Origin: Globodera rostochiensis
Taxonomy: Eukaryota > Nematoda > Chromadorea > Rhabditida > Heteroderidae
Assembly (NCBI GenBank): GCA_018350325.1
Contig: JAEVLN010000004.1
Span: forward strand, 4,053,098-4,117,097
DNA length: 64,000 bases
Reading direction: 5' to 3'
Shown here: in pieces, positions 11,176-22,200 of the stretch
How positions within the stretch are numbered: the first letter of the stretch is position 1
Layout of the letters: every line of letters begins with the position of its first letter
Translations under genes and position numbers: made by a program
The notes under the pieces: model-generated
The model's input: only the letters and a program-made list of their open reading frames with translations
Databases searched by the model: none
Told to the model about the DNA's origin: nothing

Positions 11176-13318
11176 ATGACCGTTAATGTATTGCACGTAG
11201 GTGGGTTGCGTGTGCGAAATGGCAAAAGAGTCGGATTGAAAGAGGTAATTGCACAATAATCTTTTCCCGGTAGTGCCTTAGTGTTCGGCACGATACGATA
11301 TTTCGATAAAAAATATCGCGATCGAAATATCGTATTTTTGGGCAGTGTCCCGACATTCGCGGATAACGACAATTGAGGATTGTGCGACATTTGCGGGCTG
11401 TTCCAGCAAAACTTGCGGATTCGGCACTTGCGTATCGACGTTTGCGGATCGGGTTACATTTGCGGACTTATTGGTCTGTTAAAAAATAAATGGTAATTTT
11501 TAAAATACCAAAACTGTCTTGTAAATGGGACGTGAGCAAGTCTCGCCCCACTTACTGGCCGCCTGCGGTACTTTGGCCAGCATTTCTACCTTACTAAAAG
11601 CTTATATAAGTTGACGAGGCCCGCCCTTCCGGTCCCATTTACAAGATGAAAGTTGGTATTTAAAAAAACAATTATTTTAACAGATCAAAAAGTCTGCAAA
11701 TGACGTTTCCTGACTCGCCGAAAGTGTCGGTTGATCCGCAAGTGTTAAATCCGCAAATGTCGTGGTACCTTTTGGGCTGATTTTTGCTTTTCACGATTAA
11801 ATGTCTATTTATACTGAGGCAAGCCACAAATTTGGGGGAGGGGGATTTTTAGTAATTGGAGTGGTCCGCGTCAGCGAAATTTTTTTGAAGATTTGATGAA
11901 TTTGTTAAAAAATAACAAAACGGGTGTTTTCCCCATTTTTAATAAATAGCTTTTTTAATTTTAAAGGAATACTTTTTATTTTTGTTAAGTTGTCAATTAT
12001 GGTCATTTAAGGTCGTCTTTGCATTCAATCATGCCGCACAACCTGCAGACAGGCCGGAGAGCGTTCAGGTATTGGACATTTTCTATCCACGCGACTCTGG
12101 CTACGCACTCATCCAAATGTGCTCAAATGAGGCAGCGAAACGGGCTCAGGAGCGCCTGCACAAAAGTTGGATCTTCGAAAAGTGAGATTTGTAATATTCT
12201 TGAAAAATAAACGGCAGGACGCGGAGAAATCATTTATTATTATGTAAAAGGTCCGTTTTGATGCTTTTTAACAAAGTGGTCTATTTTATAACATTTACCC
12301 GCCGACCGTATCGACACCGCCGAATTACCAAAAGCTTAAATTTTAATTAAAGTACTGCGAGAGAATGTGATTATTCTTTCTAAGAAAATTTGGTAATAAA
12401 CCGGTCTGGCGTCAATATTACGGGCGCGTACATGTAAAGCGGGTCAAAACACTGTCCTTCAGATTCATTGGTGTGGATTTTGGTCTCAAGCCCAAATATC
12501 CCCAGTTCATTTCCAATCGGACTCAGCCGTCGCCGTTAGTTGCCAATTTGTTTGTCAGTCCCAACAGCACAGAGACAACAGAAAGTGCGGAGGATGAAGC
12601 AGAAAGTTCATTGACTAGCAAACCACAGGTTGTTCTTCACCCATTTCATATATCAGACAGGCCATACAATAGGCTAGTCTTAAGCCCCAAAGGGGGCCTA
12701 ATCCGCCCTCCTCTCATGCATTTGGTTGTTTTTCAGTTGCAAGAAATTTTTATTGTCAAAATGCCAATGGGCGTGACAAGGCACTTTCGACCGGGCACGT
12801 ATGAGCCAGACGGGAAAAACAATCTCTTGATTTCCAACAACCGTGAGGAGGACGAAGACGAACGCGAGGTGGTTAGGGAGCGTCTGTCCGAGTCACCAGT
12901 GAGCACAACGTCCAAATGGCTGATTTCTATAAAGATTTTAAGGTTCTTGTCATCACCGGTCTTGAAACTAGTTGGGGCAGGGCGCTGACGCGATTCGATG
13001 TTTATTTTTTAGAAATTTTTTTTTTGTAATGCCCATATTAGTTGATCCAGCTGTTTTCTTGCTACGGAGATGTGATCGATTGCGGTGTGTTCTTGCGACG
13101 CCGCATTCCCACCGCTTTGGATGGCACTCCGGTCCCTCCGCCACGGCCGTTCGCTTTGGTCCAATTGAACAACGCTGAACAGGCGACGCGAGGTACGAAA
13201 TTTTAAAATGCAATCATTTTGAAGGTTATTGTATTTAGCGATGAATTCCTTGGACTACACCTGGCAGATGGGACGTTTCATCAAAGTTTGTGTTTCGGAA
13301 TTGTCCGCCACAACTTAA
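11176..13318 (+). CDS. RNA-binding protein with two RRM domains
   Basis: Exon 1 (from 11176) reads MTVNVLHVGGLRVRNG, with an RNP2-like strand, and ends at GLKE before a GT donor. The next exon, from about 12010 to 12181, completes RRM1 (GYALIQMCSNEAAKRAQERL resembles RNP1 plus helix 2). Linker exons follow at about 12465-12628 (FIGVDFGLKPKYPQF) and from 12736, the latter with an acidic stretch. RRM2 starts with KVLVITGLET (about 12930-12970) and continues at 13050-13190 (LFSCYGDVIDCGVFLRRR and FALVQLNNAEQATR). The last exon gives MNSLDYTWQMGRFIKVCVSE and ends in a TAA at 13316-13318. The protein presumably binds RNA in the nucleus or cytoplasm. I do not recognise the specific family. Exon edges around 12180-12465 are uncertain. 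Confidence 0.6.
11291..11337. repeat. Hairpin, about 15-bp stem
   Basis: ATACGATATTTCGAT (left) and ATCGAAATATCGTAT (right) are exact reverse complements separated by about 13 bases. It lies just outside the larger nested inverted repeat in the same intron. Confidence 0.7.
11345..11765. mobile_element. Nested inverted-repeat (fold-back/MITE-like) element in the RRM gene intron
   Basis: Inner arms CTTGTAAATGGGAC (11518-11531) and GTCCCATTTACAAG (11632-11645) are exact reverse complements. The outer arms are runs of the word TTTGCGGAT/CTTGCGGAT on the left (about 11350-11480) and its complement ATCCGCAAATG/ATCCGCAAGTG on the right (about 11730-11760). There is no coding capacity. The layout is that of a non-autonomous fold-back element inserted in an intron. 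Confidence 0.5.
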
Positions 13319-14550
13319 ATCGATTCAAAGGTCACTTATGCCCGGGAGAGAAGCATCTTGGTGACCAATTCGAGTATCAAATTGAAATATCGTTCGAAAA
13401 TACTGCCCAAAGAATGAATTGTCTAAACGAAGCCAAATTTGGTCTGATATGTTTGTTTCACTGAATAATGGAATCCAGACTTTTTTTTTTCTCGGTTTGT
13501 CTGAAATGTCAGAAATAAATGTGAGTCGCGCCACTTCACCTCATTTTTCCCGGGCTGGTGTGCGATTTAAAATATAACGTGGAGCGCATAATAAAAGGAC
13601 ACATTCGGGAATCATAGATTCTGTAAAAAAAGATTGTCCTGCCCATGTTTTGTTCGTTTCGGGGATACCGCGTAGATTTTGCGGACCAATTATCGGACAT
13701 TGGGTGATTAATGGACCTGGGACCGGCAAACACACCCCTCGCCGCCTTACAGAATACATTTGCCCACACATGTACCATCCCTGCAACAACTGTTATTTAT
13801 TTCCAAGCATTTTTAACATTATTTATTTGAAAAGATTAATATTTGAATGGTGTTCAACTGGTCCCCCCGTAGATGGCACCAAAGCGTTTTTCAAGCTGAA
13901 TTTGAAAAAAAATTTATGGAATTAAACGAAGCAAAAAAGGTAGCGGGTTTTTCTGTGAGGAATATGGTTGATTGGATGATCTTCTGTTTCCATGTCTGAT
14001 TATCTCACTGAATTTCTGATGCTCATTTCTATTTCTCAAATTCTTTAAAAAACACCTATTTACCGTATTTCCTTTAATAATAGACCCGGGTCTATTATTG
14101 TTCAACCCACCTCCAAAAGGGGTCTATTATTAGAGGGGGGCCTACTAATTGAGGGGGGTCTATTATTGTTCAACCCTTTCTTTTAAGAGGTCTATTATTA
14201 GGGGGAGGGGTCTACTAATTGAGGGGGGTCTATTATTAGAGGAAATACGGTACCTAAATTTCCGGTTTCAAATTTTGCACCTAAAATAGGGACAAAAAGT
14301 AAAAAAGACTGCCCCTATTATTGCCACTTTTGGCGTTTTTTGAAAAACTTAAGTTTTTAAGCCATTTATTGTTATTTTTCACACCTTTTTTTGCTTATAA
14401 ACCCGGTTTTTGATACTTATTTGGCATTTATTCGAACCTAAAAGTATCATCCTTGATTATCACCTCTGTTAGTGACGCGTGTACTTTAAACTTTGTCTGA
14501 TTACCCATCGTATATCTCGGATTCAGCCTTTTGAAAAACACTGTCCACTG
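13319..14550. other. Spacer between RRM gene and Ena-like gene
   Basis: No exon is convincing. I looked here for the EVH1 domain expected upstream of the Ena/VASP C-terminus and did not find it. A possible mini-exon MSEIN followed by GTGAGT occurs at about 13507-13521 but cannot be linked to anything. The inverted-repeat element at 14061-14252 lies in this interval. Confidence 0.45.
14061..14252. mobile_element. Short TIR element (MITE-like), termini TACCGTATTTCC
   Basis: The left end (14061-14086) and the reverse complement of the right end match at about 25 of 26 positions. Both ends start with TA followed by CCGTATTTCC, consistent with a TA target duplication as in Tc1/mariner-type MITEs. 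The interior is low-complexity (GGTCTATTATTAG and GGGGGG words). It shares its terminal 12 bases with the element at 58745-58851. Confidence 0.6.
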
Positions 14551-15905
14551 ATGCCCTTTCTACAGCCGTCGAACTCTAACGGCTCAATGGTCCAATCGCA
14601 GCAACAGAAAACGTCGCCACTGATCAGTATACGCCCGCCTCATCCGCCGCCCCGAAAGCATCAGACCAGTTATGCCGATAGGCTTAAGGGCGTTAAACTC
14701 AGGAAGAGTTCTACAGGTTTGTTTTAATGTGAGAAGTAATTTGAATTTGGAATCTAGGGAACGGAGTGCCACGCATTGTTTCTCCATCAAACAGCGTTGG
14801 GTCTTCCAACGGAAGTGCGTCTGTTTCGTCAAAATTCCAAAGCCAGGACTTGATCAGTGAACTGTCCGATCGACTAAGCAAGCGCAAGATGACTGTGGAA
14901 GCATCGACAAGTCGAGAATTCCATTGAAAACAAAAATCGAAAATTGGGTTTAGGTGCAAATGGCACGCAAAATTGTCTCAACGCCCAACAAACGCTTCCT
15001 GTGAACAACGTGAAGGACGAATCAATCGGTGCTTGTTACGAAAGGTCGAGCCTTTCAATTTTCAACCAAATGCAAAATACGAATTGAAAACAGAAGCCTT
15101 GTTTTTAAGAATTCCCAGCATGCCCTCATTGTCCAGCCAGGACGATGCCAACGTCGGTGGAATAACTGGTGGCACAGTTTCGGCCATTCAACCAACTATA
15201 CTCCACGTGAACGATTTGGAGAGTAAGAAGCCGGTGGGCTTTGTTGTCGCCTCCTACGGAAAGTAAAGCCCTTAGCTTTTTCTTAAAGTAAAAGCTGAAG
15301 CCGAATTGGAAATAACGTTCAAAGTCATTACCATTATTTCTGATTGGGCCATTTTGGGGCACAAGCGGGAGTCTCGACTCGACAAATTTTTTTTATCTTT
15401 TTGGTCTCGTATCCCGTTCTTAGTTTCGGAAACCGATACTTTTTTACATCCTTTAGGCATTTCAGTTTTTAAATTTTTGTCATCCTATTTCATTTCATTA
15501 TGATCTGCTGGGTTGTAATTTCTGTCACTAAATTTTTGAATGATTTTTAAAAAGTCTAAGATTCCCTTTTTGATTAAAGCTTAATTTCTTGACACCAACA
15601 GCAGCGATGTAACGGCGGATCCCAGCTGCCGGAACGTTGATGGGACGGCGGAAACTGTTGGCATTGTCATTGTTTCGGCCCCGACGAATAAAGCGACGAA
15701 TAGCCAAACGTCCGCAGAACACAACAACAATGTGAATGACGAAATCCGGGCAATGACGCCGATCACTCCCAACGACTTGGACCGGATGAAAGCCGAACTA
15801 ATCGAGCAATTTGCCAAGGAGCTGCAGAATCTCAAGCGGGAGCTCACGCAGACAATCCGAGACGGGCGATCGGAGATAACTGGACCAGCGGCGTACTTTA
15901 AGTAA
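14551..15905 (+). CDS. Ena/VASP (UNC-34-like) protein, C-terminal EVH2 region; partial
   Basis: Ena/VASP proteins bind actin barbed ends and promote filament elongation. Visible parts are a Pro-rich segment (PPHPPPRKHQ, about 14630-14665) and a WH2-like G-actin site (SYADRLKGVKLRKSS, 14668-14712). An F-actin-binding-like helix (LISELSDRLSKRKM) follows at 14850-14895. Linkers lie at about 14955-15030 and 15110-15225. The final exon (15600-15905) contains the tetramerising coiled coil (DLDRMKAELIEQFAKELQNL) and ends GPAAYFK before TAA. The order Pro-rich, WH2, FAB, coiled coil matches the family EVH2. The N-terminal EVH1 domain was not found upstream, so the gene is either longer with exons I missed, truncated, or an EVH1-less form. 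The start coordinate is only the first visible in-frame Met. Confidence 0.65.
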
Positions 15906-16242
15906 ATTTATCAATTTTCTGACAATTTTGGTGCGGCAGACTTCCCTAAAACTGCCTTTAATTGGGCGTAAATGATTTTTCGCAGCTACGCCCCTTGTCC
16001 TAATAATTAATTATGTTTTATTGTACTTACTGTGCGGGATGTTAAGTCAATCACTATTCAAACCCCCAGCAATTTTGCTTCATTTGTACCATACTTACTG
16101 TACTTAATCATGTGTGAACTAAAAAATTAATGTTTAATTTGTTTAAATATGAAGCCATGGGGGGAGGGGGGGGGGCTGGAGGCGGTCGGGCTTAAATGCG
16201 AAGTTAGGCTTTTTTTAGCCGTTCTGGCGTCCTTCTGGTCAC
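15906..16242. other. Convergent 3' spacer between Ena-like gene and PLC-epsilon
   Basis: No coding sequence is seen. The plus-strand Ena-like gene stops at 15905 and the minus-strand PLC gene stops at 16243, so this about 340-bp interval holds both 3' ends. It includes a short poly-G run at about 16159-16176. Confidence 0.6.
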
Positions 16243-19200
16243 TCAGTTCCGTTCCATCGAGTCTTTGTGCCTGTTTTGGCCTCCGCCGTCGAGAGTCAGT
16301 GATTTGCCAAAGCGGGCGTTGCGCAATTTCGGGATTTGGATGGAGCGCACGGAGGACAGCGAAATTTTGCGCAACGGTGCCAAGGGACCGCCACCACTCC
16401 CCTCATCGGGACGGGCAGAAGAAGGCACCGAAGCGGAGGCGGACAGAATCGGGGAAGCGGAAGGACCGGTGCCGATCGGGGCAGCCATGTTATTGTTGAT
16501 GGTCGGCATCAGACAGCACGACGGCATTGACGAGTAGAACAGCGGACTCTTTACCCGCTTGTTCGACTTCTGAAAATGCGGGTAGAACCAGTCGAGGAGG
16601 CATTCATTCGTTTGTCTGGTCACCTGATCCCGTCGCTCCAGCAGAAAACGCCCCGAGGAGCCGCTCCACCGACTTTGCACCTTCCAAATGTTCTCCTCGG
16701 GCTCCAACACGCGGAATTTGGCCTGTTGTTTGGTGTTCCCCTTGTCCGACTTGGGCTCCACCCTCTGCTGTCCCACGACGACCTCCTCCACCAGCGCGTA
16801 CTCGTCCAGCTCCACATCGTAGCATTGGGTTTTTGCAAATATCTGTAAGATGGGGTGGAATTTACCCGACAATGTTGGGTCGAGGAAACCTGTTTGATGA
16901 TGTCCCGAGCGGTGTTGTTGATGCTGGTGCGAAGAATGGCGTACGGATGGGTGTCGGAAATGTTGTGCACACACACCAGAAAGGTCTCGCCCATTGATTT
17001 GGCGCGCGGATGCATCCCTTTAGGGGAAGTTTTGATCAAAGGCCCTAAGGGCGCAAACGGAGGAATGGAAACGTTTTTAATTGTCTTATTACACTTACCC
17101 GGCTCCAAACGCTCTCCTCCACCGCCTGACGCTTCGACGACGTCGATGGACCGTCCGTGAAGTTGGCTGCTCGACTGGGACTTATTCGGCTGTTGCTGGT
17201 CCCCTCCGGCGAGGCTGTGCCCGACCGATTTGCGCGAGGGAGCAGGCCCTATGGACATCGTCGAGGCGGACGGGGCACCGCCCAATGCCCCGCTTGGCTG
17301 AGAACTCTTAATGATTGAGGAGAAAAGGCCGGCACGTCCGGAGGCGTCCTTAAAATAGTCAAATTCCGCAAAATTGCGGGTGCCTGAAGAAGTAATTAGA
17401 GACAGAATCTGTGCTGTGATTGGTTAATATTTTCGATATAGCGATTGAAGATTTGGATTCCCAAAAGACGGAATACGGAACGGAATCCCATCTTTTGGTA
17501 CTTACCGCGTTTCGCTTCCGCAAATGAAAGCGCCTTGTGGACCCGTTCCAACACGCAACGGCGTCCAGTATCGGCTCGCAGTGGGGCAACATCCGCTGCA
17601 CTTCAGTTGCGGCAACAGGGGCAAACGAAGTTCCTTTTCCGGGGCGAATTCGTTTAAACGTTAGCTGATGCTGGTTCTAAACCTTCTCCGCCAAGGTCAG
17701 CGGCCAAATTTTGCAGAGGCGGAACGATGGATTGGAGGGGAAGGTCGGAGGAGGGCGATCTGAGCGGCTGCTGAACGCTTTCTTCGAACAGCACGTAATC
17801 GTCGGCACTCTCTGCCGCCTTTCCCGCATTTGCTAGGGCCTAATGAACAGAGAGCCCTCGGGGTGTGTGTGTTTCATTCCCAAATTTATACCATTTGAAT
17901 GATGCTTCGCACCGTACTGCTGGATTCGGCGTGCACAATGGTGGGAGTGTCATCGGGCAACAGCCCAATGATTCGAATGATGAAGATCTGACGACGGAGA
18001 ATGGAGAGGGGCTGAACGAAGCAGTTAAAGCATAAAGTTCGAGAATACCGCTTGGACTGAACCCACTTTAACATTAGCATCCGACTCCAGCTTGAGGACC
18101 TGGTAGATAAGTTCTGACTCGTAACCGGACGGTCCGTGTGCCGGATGGTGTGACAGTGGGTGAGAGGTGGAACAAGCGGAATGGGGCGAGTGCTGTGCCG
18201 AGAAGGGACTGCCGCCCGCGAAGTGCAGCAAAAGGTCCTCGTCGTGCAGGTAAATGTGCTCCTCCTGCTCGAAGCGCGTGCTTAAAGGTCAGAGAGGTTC
18301 ACTTACACATAACAAAACGCTGCGGTTAAGAAAATGGAATATTTGGCCGAACCGCACGAAGAGGAAGGACTGCTCCAGCGGCTGATTTCCCGGAGTTCGC
18401 AGCGGCAAGTGCCGGTAGCCGGGACGCAGACAGCGCACTGCGACGACTCGCTGGGCCATTACACGTCCATTAGCCGCACCATCGCACACCGCCACACGAA
18501 TGAAGGCCAACTCGGCGAAGACTATGCGAAATGTGCAGGAGTGGTTCCACACCGGATTTACTCCGTTGCGGCCGACCTTAAAATTTGTGTTGGATCGAAA
18601 GAAGTCGACGAAGTCAGAACTGAACGGAAATACAAAAAATGATAAAACAAAATTTAGTAAAATAGGAATAGGCCAATAAACAAAAGGGATTGATCATCTC
18701 CGACCATTTTGCTCTTTTCCTTGGCACAATCGGCCGGCACGCCAATGACTTCGATCTCCAGAAAGGGACTAGCGAAGGAAGGACCGGCCGGGTTCTGAAC
18801 GTACTGTCCGGAGATGATGGTCAGCTGCAGAATCAGTGCCGGGCACAAAGTGAGTTCCTTCAACGAATGATCGGATTTTAAAATGTTTTCTTCGTTTTCA
18901 CGCGAAGACTCGCCTTAGAAAATGGGTTAAACTTGCCGAACAATGGGTGGGACGCGTCCCAAAGTGCTCTCGGCTTCAGCATATAGCCACAGCTGCCGAA
19001 CTGCTCGAACATCGCGGTGTTCACCTACAATTTTGATTCCGTCTACCAAATTCAACTTCAATTAAATGCGTACCGCCATCGCAACATCGGCCGTCTGGTA
19101 ATTAAGCGCCACCATCTGAAGGCCGCACTGCCAGAATTCGAGCAACTGTTGCGGGTTGAAATTGGACGAGTCGATACGCATGCCCCCGGGGTAAGTCCGC

Positions 19201-22200
19201 ATTATGTGGTTGCGCGTGTAACTGACGTCACATTTACATTTTGTAATTTAAAAAAACGGTCAAACCTGATGCACTTCTGCGGGTGTTTGCGACACAATTT
19301 GCGAGCAGACGCCTCCGTTAGGGAGCTGACCTGAAAGTACCAAGTTTAGTCAAAGCATATTCGATACATTCTTTAGACTACCTGATAACAGGACGCTTTT
19401 GAATTTGGTGATGCGATGCCTTTGCTGCTGCTGCTGTTTTTCGTGCTGTTAATGGCGTTCTGGGTCGTTTGTGTGTGTTGCTGTCCCCCGGACATCGAAG
19501 TTGTGCCCCCAGGCAGCAATTGCAAATGCTGTTGAGATGGTTGTGGAATGTCCCCGTCCGTACCATTTTTTTCGCTCAGCTGAGTGTTGGACTAAATTTA
19601 GACATTTCGAGAAAGTTAAAAACAAATAAACGAATTTGATGCATCCGACCTGCAAACAGTTCGTTGGTTCTGCTACGCTGACAGCAGTTTGTGAGCTGCT
19701 CTTCAGTCGTCGGGGTTGCGCAGTGCCGCCGGTCGAAGGGCCGTTGGGCACGGTGGCGGAGTAGGAGCTGAGCATTGACGGGGCGTGGGAGCGCATTCGG
19801 AGAGTGCCGGCAAAACTGAAAAGGGCGCAAAAAGATGTTTATGAGCATTCGAATTGCATTAGCATAATTGGTCTAATTAGTTGGCATTGTTGGGGGGGGG
19901 GGTTGGAGTTGGCAAACTGAAAGTAATCAACCGACATTTTGGTGCCCAAATCGACCTGTTTGAACAGGGTCGGAGTTCTCCACTGGAAAGGCCAACGCTT
20001 TCAGCTCCGCCGACCGTTCCGCTGGTGCCGGGCGTATCCCTTGCCGGCACTTCCAGTGTGGTCACCACAAAGCCTTTGAATTTCACCGACTACAAAAAAG
20101 CAAAGAAATCAATCAAAGTCCGATCATGTCTAATTGCCTGCATGTAAATGACTAAGTCCGACAGTTCGGGTGCGATTTGATTGCCGTTGTTTGAGGCGCG
20201 AGTAATCGCCGCCGTTGTGGTAGTGAAATTAGAGCCGCGACGGCCCAGACCAGCATGTTGGCCCCCGCGGGGATGCCGCCGTAAACTAAAAAAGCGAAAA
20301 TGTAAACATTCCAAGAAACGCAGTCCCCCCTCATATTAAGTCGACCCCAACCTCGGGAATTCCCGTTCGCTCTTCTTTCTCTCGACATCGCAAAGGTTTC
20401 CGCCGCCTCCTTCAAGTAAAATGCGTCGACTTGCGTGAGGACTGGCGATGCTGCTGATGGCACCGGCCATGTGACTTAACGGCACCACTCTGAAAGAATA
20501 GGACACTTTTTGGTTGTGTCGAATGCGACAAAACCTCGTCCGATCGCTAACAAAACTGTTCATGGACTCGTTGCTGGGTCGGCGATTGGAGGAAGAGGAA
20601 AGTGAAGTTTTGATGATAGGGATCATGTGCATTTTGAGAGGAGAGATGCCTCCTGCTGAAGAAATGATGGGGGGGGGGGGGTCTCATTTCCTCGCCGATC
20701 TTCCCGTTCTTCCCTTCACCTTCCGTTCGCGTCTCCACATCCGTTTCCGTCGGCACATCATCGTCTTCCTCATCTAGGTACTGGTCCAACTCGTCGTCCT
20801 CGTCCACGTCGTCGATGGTCGATGATTCGTAGGAACCTTTCCGCGACCCTGCGATGTCCATTATTTCGCCCTCTGAACAAAGGTTGGACATCTGCGCCCC
20901 TCCCCTGCCGAACAACAAATCGCCGGGCCCGTGGATGTCCAGTTCGATTTGGGTGGTGTAAATGCCGGCAGACGGTTCCACAATCATTTTCTTATTCTGA
21001 AGAAGTGATGCCAATCAGAATGAATTGATCGGAAGCGGTTTTAGATCAAAACGCGGATCCTAACTGGTTTATCCGATCGCTATTGTGAACAAAGTTTGTG
21101 CCTCCCTCCGAAGACCTTAATGATAATTTTGTTGCGAAGTTGCCATGGCGAGGGGAGCTGTGGGCAGTCGCTGTAATCGCTGTCGAAAAGGAAAGAAGTG
21201 ACCAATCGGTCGCCAAATGCCGTCCGGAACATTTGTGCCATTTTGGACTGTTGCTGGAGGGAACAGTGATTCTCAATTGAGAGGATCACGGGCAAATCGC
21301 TGCTTCCAAAACAACTCGCTTTGATCACATCGACCACCTGAAAAGGTTCCGGTGGATACAATGAGAAGCTAACAATAAGAACATTGTCTGTCTGAGATCA
21401 ATCAGTATTATTTCAAGAAAAATACTTTGATTAGTATTTAAAGCAACACAATTTAAGCAATGGGACCCAATGCCCCAGCACCTGTCGGAAGCCGATCTTC
21501 GTGGTCAGTGTGTGTCCATGGTAAATCAACGGCAACCCGTCGTCGCCGTCCCAACAGTCCAACTCCACACAGCGACAACCTGTCTGCAGCACCTAAAAGG
21601 GTTGGCGGGTGCGAGGCGCTCTGATCAGAAGACCGATCAAAACGGCGTTAACCACCGACCTGTCGGTACATTTCTGTGGACGACTCGCCTTTCAGCTGAT
21701 GGCCAATCAAATAAGTGTTGTGGGAGGAGCAAATGTAATAATAACTCAGCTGGGGAATGGGAAGGCGGCTTTTATTCTGATCACTCTGGGTGGACATCGA
21801 TTGGACAATTTCGAACGTCCGGTATTATAAATATTCCAAGCCCCCAAAAAGCACCGGATGTTGGAGTTGGTCCTCGCTTGGCTTTATCTCTTCCGGTACA
21901 AATGCGTAATTGATTGGGTCGCACAAAAAGCGCACAAAGCCCTCGAAGGACAACAACTGTTTGGCACGAAAAGTTGGGTCCGGCTCGTGCTCTTGGATCA
22001 ACTTCTGTGCGTACTGCTCGTCTACGTACTCCATCTTAAGCAGAGTTGTCGAGACAAACTCATCCGCGAATCGAGACTTATTCTTGAGCCAATTACCGTT
22101 CTACCTACAAGAAAATTAACCTGTTGAGTGCAGATGAACTGCTTGAGCGCTGCCGGGGTCAGAAACTTAAAAAAGACAAAAGGAAAACCAAAAGTTCGAG

